Source: Candidatus Acetothermia bacterium (GTDB taxonomy: Bacteria > Bipolaricaulota > Bipolaricaulia > Bipolaricaulales > Bipolaricaulaceae). From it: DNA of 14,259 nt. The DNA lies in the NCBI GenBank assembly GCA_023255835.1, contig JAGDVW010000041.1:1910-16168 (forward strand). The letters are read 5' to 3'. Within the stretch, counting starts at the first letter, position 1; each line of letters opens with the position of its first letter. A program made the translations under genes and the position numbers. Shown in pieces: positions 1-5,891 of the stretch. The notes beneath the pieces are model-generated. The model had not been told where the DNA came from, made no database searches, and saw only the letters and a program-made list of their open reading frames with translations.

Positions 1-81
1 GCAACAGCGCACTAATCTTAGCCGCCCCCCTCACCCACGGCAAGGCCCCACTTCCCGCCGGGCCTTAATGAAAAGCGGGTT
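1..81. other. Left edge, no supportable gene; weak inverted repeat
   Basis: No gene can be supported in this edge stretch. An imperfectly spaced inverted repeat (AAGGCCC at 42-48, GGGCCTT at 60-66, 11-nt loop) lies just past the stop of the minus-strand 82-aa gene. It could act as an end-of-operon hairpin, but neither strand has a T-run after it, so I do not call a terminator. Two edge reading frames are possible. One is a plus-strand C-terminus ending with TAA at 66-68. The other is a minus-strand GTG start at 34 that runs off the left edge. Both are too short to judge. Confidence 0.3.
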
Positions 82-330
82 TTATGGTTGACCGGCTTGC
101 CAGCGCTTGTACTCCCGAAGGAGGGCCTGGGCGTATTCCCCTTCGCTTTCCGGAGGGACCCAGTTTTGTTCCTTAACCCGCGCCAAAAGGGCGACCGCCG
201 TCTCGGGGTCGGAAAGGCCTAAGGCCTGGACCTCTCTAAAGGCCTGAAAAAGCCCGACGATCCCAACCTTTCGCCCCCCAACCTCGATGAATCCCACGCC
301 GGAAAGATCGCAACACCGCGCTTTAGACAT
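82..330 (-). CDS. Small conserved-type protein with N-terminal CC motif
   Basis: This 82-aa protein has no function I can assign. It has adjacent cysteines at residues 6-7 (ARCCDLSG). A compact GGRKVGIVGL segment follows at about 18-28, then a helical region, then a C-terminal stretch with the pattern NWVPPE...Y..ALLREYKRW. There is no signal peptide or membrane segment. From memory, small proteins with N-terminal cysteines, a VGIVGL-like segment and an ALLREY-like tail occur beside DUF318/ArsP permeases and CxxC redoxins in other prokaryotes, but I cannot verify that here. The ATG lies 4 nt after the redoxin stop codon, so the two genes are almost certainly co-transcribed. GGA 7 nt before the ATG is a modest ribosome binding site. 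The CC pair could bind a metal or metalloid, or exchange disulfides with the neighbouring redoxin; that is inference. It is the last gene of the minus-strand run. Confidence 0.75.
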   Translation of the reverse strand: MSKARCCDLSGVGFIEVGGRKVGIVGLFQAFREVQALGLSDPETAVALLARVKEQNWVPPESEGEYAQALLREYKRWQAGQP

Positions 331-334
331 GAAT

Positions 335-568
335 TCATCCAGCCAGCAAGCGTTTGATCTCCTCCAAACTCGGGACGTGGCCGCTCGTCTTCACCTCCCC
401 ATCGATGACCACTGCGGGGGTCAACATCACCCCATATTGCGCGAATTTTCGGGGATCGTTGACATGAACCACCTCAGCCTCGAGACCTAGCTCGCTCAAA
501 GCTTTGCGCACAATTTGCTCCGTGGCCTGGCACTTCGGGCAACCTGTACCCAAAATCTCGATGCGCAT
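335..568 (-). CDS. Thioredoxin-fold small redox-active disulfide protein (CPKC)
   Basis: This 77-aa protein is a single minimal thioredoxin/glutaredoxin fold. It starts with a beta strand (MRIEILGTG) and carries the active-site CPKC at residues 10-13. The cis-proline loop follows as VMLTPAVVIDG at about 47-57, and it ends with a short helix. The length and motif match the MTH895-like family of small redox-active disulfide proteins, which is cytoplasmic and often sits beside UPF0718-type permeases. Its likely role is to reduce a disulfide or thiolated substrate for the permease or the adjacent CC protein; that part is inference. The start is secure: an almost perfect Shine-Dalgarno, AAAGGAGGTG, lies 6 nt upstream of the ATG and touches the stop codon of the permease gene. 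This predicts strong translation. The order permease, redoxin, 82-aa protein with gaps of 12 and 4 nt implies one transcript. Confidence 0.9.
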   Translation of the reverse strand: MRIEILGTGCPKCQATEQIVRKALSELGLEAEVVHVNDPRKFAQYGVMLTPAVVIDGEVKTSGHVPSLEEIKRLLAG

Positions 569-574
569 CGTTCA

Positions 575-582
575 CCTCCTTT
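575..582 (-). promoter_or_regulatory. Strong Shine-Dalgarno of the redoxin gene
   Basis: Minus-strand AAGGAGGT overlaps the permease stop codon and sits 6 nt before the redoxin ATG. It is the best anti-16S match in this cluster and fixes the redoxin start. Confidence 0.85.
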
Positions 583-1648
583 ATCTCAGCACCGTGTTCC
601 CCGCGATCCAGCCCACCAAAGTCCCCAAAACGATGAGGGTGGGGACATAGACCAAAGCCTTTTTCACCCCGAAAACTCTCGCGATGGCCAGCCAGTTGGG
701 GAGGCTTAGCCCCGGTCCAGTCAAAAGCAAAGCCAAAGCCGGCCCTGCTCCCATCCCTAGCCCTATAAGCTTATGCACGAACGGGGCTTCCGTCATGGTG
801 GCGAAATAACTCACCGCGCCGATCAGGGTGGCCAAAAAGGAGGAGCGGAGGCTCGCCCCGCCCAACCACTTTGTAACCCAGGCCTCCGGGAGAAGGGCCC
901 CGATGATCCCCACCACAAAGACCCCGGCCAAAAGGAGGGGGAAGATGAGGCGCACGAACCACCAGGTCTCCCTCATCCAGTGCCTGATTTCTTCGCGGGT
1001 TTTGGCCAGGAAGGCATAGGAGAAAACCGCGGCCATTCCTATGGCCCAAACGATCACCTTCTGCCAATAAGGCCCGCCCCGCACGATGTAGTTGGGGGCC
1101 AAAAGGGCGAGGACGAGGAGGATAAGGAGGATCAGATCGCTTCGGTTCATGACCTTTGCGTTTTGGGCGGCTATTTGGCCAGCAGGGTTGGTTTTCTCCG
1201 CGCGGGTTCTCTCCTCGCCGCGGAAGGCGAAACTCATCGTTCCCCCCACCACGAAGGCCATGAGGAGGGCGGCGGCGACCCTCGTGGCCACCATTTTCCC
1301 GCCGAGGATGGCCCCGGTGTAGACGAGGGCTAAGATGTTCGCGGCCGGGGCGACCCAAAGGAGGATGAACGCCGGCCCCACCCCCGCCCCACCGTAGTAA
1401 AGGCCGCTTGCCACGGGGATCACCGTGCAGGAACAAGCGGCCACGAAGAAGCTCCCACCGGCGGCCAAGGCGAAGGATCTGAGTTTGCTCGTGGCGGCCC
1501 CCATGTAGCGCACGATGGCCTCGCGGGAGACAAAGGTGACCATGGCCCCCGCCAAGAGGAACGCCGGAATAAGGCAGGTGAGGACATGAAGGGCGATGTA
1601 CTCCTTCAGGGCCTCAAATCCGCTCAAGATGATCTGCCACCACGTCAT
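581..1648 (-). CDS. UPF0718/ArsP-type permease
   Basis: This 355-aa polytopic membrane protein belongs to the DUF318/UPF0718 (COG0701) permease superfamily, which includes ArsP and YraQ. I see about eight hydrophobic segments in two similar halves. The first half has the hallmark ACSCTVIP at 71-78 followed by GGAGVGPAFILLW. The second half has the matching FATMTEAPF at 282-290 followed by GMGAGPALALLL, so an internal duplication is visible. A charged loop at about 143-168 separates the halves. ArsP members export trivalent organoarsenicals, but the substrates of many relatives are unknown; the CSC pair fits a thiol-reactive metalloid. An in-frame GTG at 1663 exists, but the ATG at 1648 has GGGGGG 3 nt before it and is preferred. 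The gene overlaps the end of arsR by 35 nt, so it is likely translationally coupled to and regulated by that repressor. The substrate cannot be read from the sequence. Confidence 0.88.
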   Translation of the reverse strand: MTWWQIILSGFEALKEYIALHVLTCLIPAFLLAGAMVTFVSREAIVRYMGAATSKLRSFALAAGGSFFVAACSCTVIPVASGLYYGGAGVGPAFILLWVAPAANILALVYTGAILGGKMVATRVAAALLMAFVVGGTMSFAFRGEERTRAEKTNPAGQIAAQNAKVMNRSDLILLILLVLALLAPNYIVRGGPYWQKVIVWAIGMAAVFSYAFLAKTREEIRHWMRETWWFVRLIFPLLLAGVFVVGIIGALLPEAWVTKWLGGASLRSSFLATLIGAVSYFATMTEAPFVHKLIGLGMGAGPALALLLTGPGLSLPNWLAIARVFGVKKALVYVPTLIVLGTLVGWIAGNTVLR

Positions 1649-1949
1649 TTTCCCCCCTTTCACAGGTGAGGCGCGCTAAACACCGGAGAATCGCAGGGAT
1701 TTCGGGGTGGGCAAGCCGCCAAAGGAGCCTTGGGCCCTCCCGGCGGGACACGATGAGCCCGGCCGCGGAAAGGAGGGAAAGGTGGCGGGAGACCACGGAG
1801 GGATCGAGCCCGATTATCTCCGCGAGCTCGCAGCCGCAGCGCTCGCCCTCGGCGAGAATACCAAGGATCCGCACCCGCGCTTGGTGGGAAAGGGCCTGCC
1901 CCACCGTCACCAAATCCTCAGCGATGTCGGTTATTGCATTAGTGTGCAC
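1614..1949 (-). CDS. ArsR/SmtB-family transcriptional repressor
   Basis: This 111-aa winged-helix protein has the ArsR/SmtB layout: an N-terminal helix (EDLVTVGQALSHQARVRIL), then RCGCEL at 37-42, a recognition helix (DPSVVSRHLSLL, 49-60), and a wing (GLIVSRREGPRLLW, 64-77). C38 and C40 form a CxC on the helix before the recognition helix. This is the same place as the ELCVC metal site of ArsR/CadC, so sensing of As(III) or another thiophilic ion is likely. C90 and C96 near the C-terminus could add ligands. The start is GTG at 1949, with no Shine-Dalgarno but a promoter -10 only 7 nt upstream, suggesting a leaderless mRNA. The gene precedes and overlaps the permease and most probably represses its own transcript and the permease-redoxin genes. 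Sensing specificity is inference. Confidence 0.9.
   Translation of the reverse strand: MHTNAITDIAEDLVTVGQALSHQARVRILGILAEGERCGCELAEIIGLDPSVVSRHLSLLSAAGLIVSRREGPRLLWRLAHPEIPAILRCLARLTCERGENDVVADHLERI
1652..1660 (-). promoter_or_regulatory. Ribosome binding site choosing the permease ATG
   Basis: Minus-strand AAAGGGGGG lies 3 nt before the ATG at 1648 and inside the longer GTG-started frame (1663). It therefore argues for the shorter 355-aa product. Confidence 0.6.
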
Positions 1950-1950
1950 A
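1943..1950. promoter_or_regulatory. TGTGCACA palindrome, candidate ArsR operator
   Basis: A perfect 8-bp palindrome is centred on the arsR GTG start and predicted transcription start. With one base of slack, AGT and ACT extend it on either side. ArsR-family repressors bind imperfect inverted repeats overlapping the promoter or start of their own gene, so this position suits autorepression. The short length makes chance possible. Confidence 0.35.
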
Positions 1951-1956
1951 ACTGAA

Positions 1957-1984
1957 AGTGTACCAAGGAAGTCTGGGGAGGCAA
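1957..1984 (-). promoter_or_regulatory. Candidate arsR promoter (leaderless geometry)
   Basis: Minus strand: TTGCCT (1984-1979), a 16-bp spacer, then TACACT (1962-1957). The arsR GTG begins 7 nt after the -10, so transcription would start at or next to the start codon. Each hexamer matches consensus at 4 of 6 bases. It lies in the 42-bp gap after the upstream gene. Confidence 0.45.
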
Positions 1985-1991
1985 GGGGTGA

Positions 1992-3038
1992 TCACTTTGG
2001 GGGCTCGGAAAAGCCCAGCCAAAGAGGCGGAAGGAGCCAAGCTGTGCCGTAGCGGGCCCGCCAATTTCCCAGCCCGCCCACGAGGGCCACCGCCGGAACG
2101 CCCTCCTCCCGGAGGAATTGGGCGGCCTCCCCTGCTTGCTCTCCATCCTCGTCCACCACCCAAACCCGCACCTCAAGGCTTTCGGGCAAACCCCCGGTTT
2201 TGGGAAGGATCTTCGCCCAGGTTGAAATTTCCTCAGGGTTCACTTGGATGGCCCCCGGAAGCGCCCCCTTTCGAAAAATTTCCCGCGGCCTCAGATCCAG
2301 GATGAGGAGGTAACGCTGGGCCAGGGCTTCGGCAGCCATAACCGGAATGCCCTGGAAGCCAGGGGGCGGAGGAACATCCCCTAAGGAAACGGGGCCGAAG
2401 AGGGAAGACCAGGATCCCCCATCCCCGGCCAAAGCCCGGGCCAAGAACCCTTGGGCCCGCAAGAGATGGACGGCCTCCGCTGCTTCCTTTCCCCCATAAA
2501 CGATGATGGGAAGTCCCCGCGGTAAGGAATCCAAGGCCTCCGAAAGCTTTGGGTAGGGAACGTTTACTGCGCCCAAAAGATGTCCGTGCCCATACGCTTC
2601 GGGATCCCGCACATCCAAAAGGAGGTAAAGGGAGGAAAAAAGCGCCTTGGCCGGGGCCTCGTCGGGGGCGGCCGGCCGCACGTAGCCCGTGAGACTTAGT
2701 TTTACCCACGGGCGCTCCGGATCATTTGTACGGATGGATACGGACTCCGAGACTTTTTGCCCTCCGTAGCCGCTGGAGTCGAAGCAAACCCGGACCGAAA
2801 GGGATTCCCCTGGGGCCAGGCGATCCTTGGGGAGGGGCGCGGAGGTGCAGGCGCAGCTTGGGGCCACCGCTCCCAAAATCAGCTCCTCGTCACCCCGGTT
2901 CAGAATGAAAAACTCCCGACAAAAGAGCACGCCCTCCGGGATTTCCCCAAAATCATAGGTCTCAAAGGGGACGAAAACCCTGGGCGAAGCCCAGCCCAAA
3001 AAGCTCACCAAAATCACGGCCCCGAGGACTCCCCGCAT
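1992..3038 (-). CDS. Secreted DUF1573 protein fused to two cysteine-less rhodanese domains
   Basis: This 348-aa protein has three parts. Residues 1-18 form a Sec-type signal peptide (RGVLGAVILVSFLGWAS) without a lipobox. Residues about 20-120 match DUF1573, an Ig-like fold: FETYDFGEIPEG, NRGDEEL, the SCAC hallmark at 61-64, LAPGESLSVRVCF and SIRTNDPERPWVKL. Two rhodanese-like domains follow: 137-212 (LLLDVRDPEAY...GAVNVPY...GDGGSW) and 231-330 (LILDLRPREIF...GALPGAIQV...GGLGNW). The catalytic-loop cysteine is absent from both: the loops read VYGGKEA and WVVDEDGEQA, and no cysteine occurs after C85. It cannot be a classical sulfurtransferase; extracytoplasmic binding or scaffolding is more likely. 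ATG 3038 is preferred over ATG 3059 because GGAG lies 5 nt before it and the signal peptide then starts properly. It precedes arsR by 42 nt on the same strand, so it may belong to the same metalloid/sulfur module. Confidence 0.82.
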   Translation of the reverse strand: MRGVLGAVILVSFLGWASPRVFVPFETYDFGEIPEGVLFCREFFILNRGDEELILGAVAPSCACTSAPLPKDRLAPGESLSVRVCFDSSGYGGQKVSESVSIRTNDPERPWVKLSLTGYVRPAAPDEAPAKALFSSLYLLLDVRDPEAYGHGHLLGAVNVPYPKLSEALDSLPRGLPIIVYGGKEAAEAVHLLRAQGFLARALAGDGGSWSSLFGPVSLGDVPPPPGFQGIPVMAAEALAQRYLLILDLRPREIFRKGALPGAIQVNPEEISTWAKILPKTGGLPESLEVRVWVVDEDGEQAGEAAQFLREEGVPAVALVGGLGNWRARYGTAWLLPPLWLGFSEPPK

Positions 3039-3081
3039 GCTCGCTCCAAGTCCCCCCATCCGGCGAGGCCAAAACCGCTAG

Positions 3082-3111
3082 AGTATACTGGGCCCGATGA
3101 AGCTTTGTCTC
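3082..3111 (-). promoter_or_regulatory. Candidate promoter of the DUF1573-rhodanese gene
   Basis: Minus strand: GAGACA (3111-3106), 18-bp spacer, TATACT (3087-3082). The predicted start near 3075 gives a leader of about 37 nt to ATG 3038. The -35 lies inside the hom coding region, and the -10 is part of a palindrome shared with hom. Confidence 0.5.
3084..3089 (+). promoter_or_regulatory. Candidate -10 element of hom
   Basis: TATACT ends 7 nt before the hom ATG, so transcription would begin at or beside the start codon (a leaderless mRNA). The 7-nt spacer, GGGCCCG, contains no usable Shine-Dalgarno. I see no good -35 at 16-18 bp, so the promoter may need an activator or another sigma factor. 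Confidence 0.4.
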
Positions 3112-4116
3112 ATCGGGTACGGGAATGTGGGGTATGGGTTTGTTCGGGTGCTCCTTCGGCATGGGGGCTGGCTTCGGGAGCGTTTTGGGTTTGCCCCGAG
3201 GATCGTGGCTGTGCATGATCTCCGCCGCGGGACGGCCCTTTCCCCGGAGGGCCTCGAGCCCGCGATCTTGGCCCAGGCCTGGGAGGGGAACCGGGATCTT
3301 TCGGAGCTTGGGCCTGGCGGGAAGCGGGAGGCGTTTGCGGTGATCGAGGAATCCGGGGCGGACGTGGTTTTGGAGCTCACTCCTACAGATTTGCGCACCG
3401 GCGAGCCCGCCGCTTCCCATATCCGCTTTTCCCTCACCCACAAAAAGCACGTGGTGACCACGAATAAAGGGCCGGTGGCCCTTTTTGGGAAAGAGCTTTT
3501 AGCCCTGGCCCAGGAGAACGGCGTAAAGCTTCGGTTCGAGGGAACGGTCATGGCCGGGACCCCTCTTTTTTCCCTGATCGATTTCGGGATCGCCACCCCA
3601 ATCCGGCGCGTGCGGGGGATCCTCAACGGCACCACGAACTTCATCCTCACCAAAATGGAGGCGGGGAAAACCTATGCGGAGGCCTTGGCCGAGGCCCAGA
3701 GGCTCGGTTATGCCGAGGCCGACCCCACCGCGGACGTGGAGGGGTTCGACGCCCTCGCAAAAATTTTGATCCTCGCCAATTTGGTTTTGGACGGGGACCT
3801 TCGGCCTGCGGATGTTCTCCGGGAAGGGATCACGAAACTCGACCCACAAGAGGTGCAAAACGCGCCCAAAGAGGGGTGCCGCTGGAAGCTCGTGGCTGAA
3901 GCGGCCAGGGAGGGAAGGGAGGTGTGGGCCAAGGTGGGGCCGGAGCGCCTGCCCCTTTCCGATCCCCTGGCGCAGGTGGGTGGGGTTTTGAATGCCATTA
4001 CTTTGGAGCTCGATCCCCTGGGAGCGCTCACCCTGATCGGCCCGGGCGCCGGTCCGGAAGTAACAGGCCACGCCGTCCTCGCCGACCTTCTGGCCATCCA
4101 TCGGGGGTTGTCATGA
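3097..4116 (+). CDS. hom: Homoserine dehydrogenase
   Basis: This enzyme reduces aspartate semialdehyde to homoserine with NAD(P)H in the cytoplasm, on the route to threonine and methionine. At 339 aa it has a Rossmann nucleotide-binding domain with GYGNVG at 7-12 and the conserved TTNKGP at 121-126. The catalytic/dimer domain follows, with FEGTVMAGTP (147-156) and GILNGTTNFIL (174-184). The family signature runs from about 200 to 222 (AEAQRLGYAEADP then DVEGFDALAK), including the expected catalytic D218 and K222. The C-terminal GAGPEVTGHAVLADLL is also typical. There is no ACT domain, so this is the short form lacking the usual threonine-feedback module. The ATG at 3097 is first in frame and sits 7 nt after a TATACT -10, fitting leaderless translation. 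Its stop overlaps the next gene's start (ATGA), so the aldehyde oxidoreductase is translationally coupled. Confidence 0.95.
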   Translation: MKLCLIGYGNVGYGFVRVLLRHGGWLRERFGFAPRIVAVHDLRRGTALSPEGLEPAILAQAWEGNRDLSELGPGGKREAFAVIEESGADVVLELTPTDLRTGEPAASHIRFSLTHKKHVVTTNKGPVALFGKELLALAQENGVKLRFEGTVMAGTPLFSLIDFGIATPIRRVRGILNGTTNFILTKMEAGKTYAEALAEAQRLGYAEADPTADVEGFDALAKILILANLVLDGDLRPADVLREGITKLDPQEVQNAPKEGCRWKLVAEAAREGREVWAKVGPERLPLSDPLAQVGGVLNAITLELDPLGALTLIGPGAGPEVTGHAVLADLLAIHRGLS

Positions 4117-5891
4117 GCCAAAAAGGCTATTTCCATCGGATCCTCGTGGTGGATCTTTCTTCCGGTGACTCCAGAATCTGGCAGCCGCCGGAGGAGCTTT
4201 GGGAGCGCTTTTTGGGCGGAAAGGGCGTGGGCTTAAAGATCCTCTTCGACCTCGGCCTCTCCTTTGAGCCCTTCGCGGCGGAGAGCGCCATCGCTTTTCT
4301 CACCGGGCCGGTCACGGGGAGCCCCATCCCCACCTCGGCCCGTTCCTGCGCCGTTTTCCTCTCGCCCCTCACCAACTCCGCGGTGGATTCCCATGCCGGC
4401 GGGCACTTCGGCCCGGCCCTCCGCCGGTTGGGCCTGGATGGCCTTGTTCTCCTCGGCCGCGCGGAAAAGCCCGTGTACCTCGAGGTTCGGTCCGACAAGG
4501 CCCTCTTTCATCCCGCGGAGAAGCTCTGGGGGCAGGGGATTTTCGCCACGGAGAGGGCCCTCAAGGCGCGGCATCCGGGCGCGGAGGTGGCCTCCATCGG
4601 GCCGGCTGGGGAAAACCTGGTGCGGTTTTCCTGCATTGGCACAGGCTTTTGGCGGCAGTTCGGCCGGGGCGGTGCCGGCGCGGTCCTCGGCGCGAAAAAG
4701 GTCAAAGCCATTGTGGTCCCCCGGGGATCGGAAAAAGTCCCCATCGCCGATGAGGCCCGCTTTTTCGCGCTCAACAGAAAGCTCGTTGAGGACCTCCTTT
4801 CCCACCCCATGCGGAAAAAGCGGGAGGAGCTGGGGACCACCATGTGGATCCGCCTGGCCCAGGAGGCCGGTTTCCTCCCCACCCGCAATTTCCGGGAATG
4901 CCGTTTTTCCGGATTCGAGGGGATCACCTCTGAATCCATGAGAAAAGAGCTCTCCTGGGAGCCGCGGGGCTGCTTCAACTGCCCCATTCGCTGCGGGAAG
5001 CTTGCCCGCTGGGACGGTTTTGAGCTGGAGGGCCCGGAGTACGAGACCACCGCCTTTTTGGGGGCGAACCTGGGGATCGGGGAGGCCAAGGCCGTGGCCT
5101 ACGCCAACTGGCTCTGCGACGATCTTGGCTTGGACACGATCTCCACGGGCGTGGTCCTCTCCTTCGCCTTGGAGGCCGCGGAGCGGGGCCTTCTTCCCCT
5201 TCCTTTCCGCTTCGGCGAAGCGGAGGGGGTCTTCTCCCTGATCCGGGCCATTGCCTACCGGGAGGGGATCGGCGACCTTTTGGCCGAAGGGACGCGGATC
5301 GCCGCGGAGAGGCTCGGCCCGGAGGCCCAGTATTTCGCAATCCAGGTGGGCGGGATGGAGCTTTCGGGGGTGAACCCCAAGGGCTGCGCCTCCATGGGGC
5401 TTTCCCTGGCCACCGCGGATTTCGCCTCCCACACGCGCTTTTGGTCGGCGACCGCAGAGATGCAAGGGGCGCTCACCTTGGATTCCGTCCCAAAATTCGT
5501 GAAGGAGGGCCAGGACGAGGTGGCCGCCCGCAATTCCCTCATCGTTTGCGATTTCCTCCCCTTTGGGTTTGACCGCTTGGCCCCGCTTTTTTCGGCCCTC
5601 ACCGGGAGGGAGGTCACCCCGGAAGATCTCAGGGTGACCGGCGAGCGCATCGAGAACCTGCACCGGCTCATCAACCTCGCCCGGGGAAGGAGGGAGGACA
5701 CCCTTCCCGAACGGTTCTTCGCTGAGCCCCATGAGGCCGGCCTTTTCGCGGGCCAGGCCTTCACCCGCGCGGATTTCCGGCGCTGGCTTTCCCAGTATTA
5801 CCAGCTGCGGGGCTGGGACGAGCGCGGGGTCCCCACTCCCGAAAAACTCGCGGCCCTTGGGCTTCCGGGAGGGGAACTTTTCGTGCCGTGA
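4113..5891 (+). CDS. Aldehyde:ferredoxin oxidoreductase (tungsten pterin family)
   Basis: This enzyme oxidises an aldehyde to a carboxylate (or the reverse) with ferredoxin, using a bis-pterin tungsten cofactor and one [4Fe-4S] cluster. The 592-aa length fits the family. The N-terminal domain has FLGGKGVGLKIL (33-44) and TGPVTGSPIPTSAR (64-77). The cluster ligands are visible as C287-x2-C290-x3-C294 (GCFNCPIRCGK) plus C479 (LIVCDF). The pterin-binding DDLGLDTISTG is at 336-346. GPEYET (307-312) and GVNPKGCASMGL (419-430) are also typical. The substrate aldehyde cannot be inferred. An upstream in-frame start exists, but it would lie deep inside hom; ATG 4113 overlaps the hom stop and begins the conserved KGYFHRIL segment, with GGGGG 5 nt upstream. 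Its stop overlaps the rsmH GTG start. Sitting between hom and division genes, with no ferredoxin or MoaD-like partner adjacent, is unusual. Confidence 0.93.
   Translation: MSQKGYFHRILVVDLSSGDSRIWQPPEELWERFLGGKGVGLKILFDLGLSFEPFAAESAIAFLTGPVTGSPIPTSARSCAVFLSPLTNSAVDSHAGGHFGPALRRLGLDGLVLLGRAEKPVYLEVRSDKALFHPAEKLWGQGIFATERALKARHPGAEVASIGPAGENLVRFSCIGTGFWRQFGRGGAGAVLGAKKVKAIVVPRGSEKVPIADEARFFALNRKLVEDLLSHPMRKKREELGTTMWIRLAQEAGFLPTRNFRECRFSGFEGITSESMRKELSWEPRGCFNCPIRCGKLARWDGFELEGPEYETTAFLGANLGIGEAKAVAYANWLCDDLGLDTISTGVVLSFALEAAERGLLPLPFRFGEAEGVFSLIRAIAYREGIGDLLAEGTRIAAERLGPEAQYFAIQVGGMELSGVNPKGCASMGLSLATADFASHTRFWSATAEMQGALTLDSVPKFVKEGQDEVAARNSLIVCDFLPFGFDRLAPLFSALTGREVTPEDLRVTGERIENLHRLINLARGRREDTLPERFFAEPHEAGLFAGQAFTRADFRRWLSQYYQLRGWDERGVPTPEKLAALGLPGGELFVP

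Noticed and set aside
42..66. Inverted repeat as a rho-independent terminator
   Set aside because: The 7-bp stem has an 11-nt loop and no following T-run on either strand.
1992..2740. Active tandem thiosulfate sulfurtransferase
   Set aside because: Both rhodanese-like domains lack the catalytic cysteine.
4233..5732. 499-codon open frame on the minus strand opposite the aldehyde oxidoreductase
   Set aside because: It lies wholly antisense to a gene with all cofactor ligands. The translation is rich in Gly, Pro, Arg and Glu with no motif, as expected from GC-rich codon bias.
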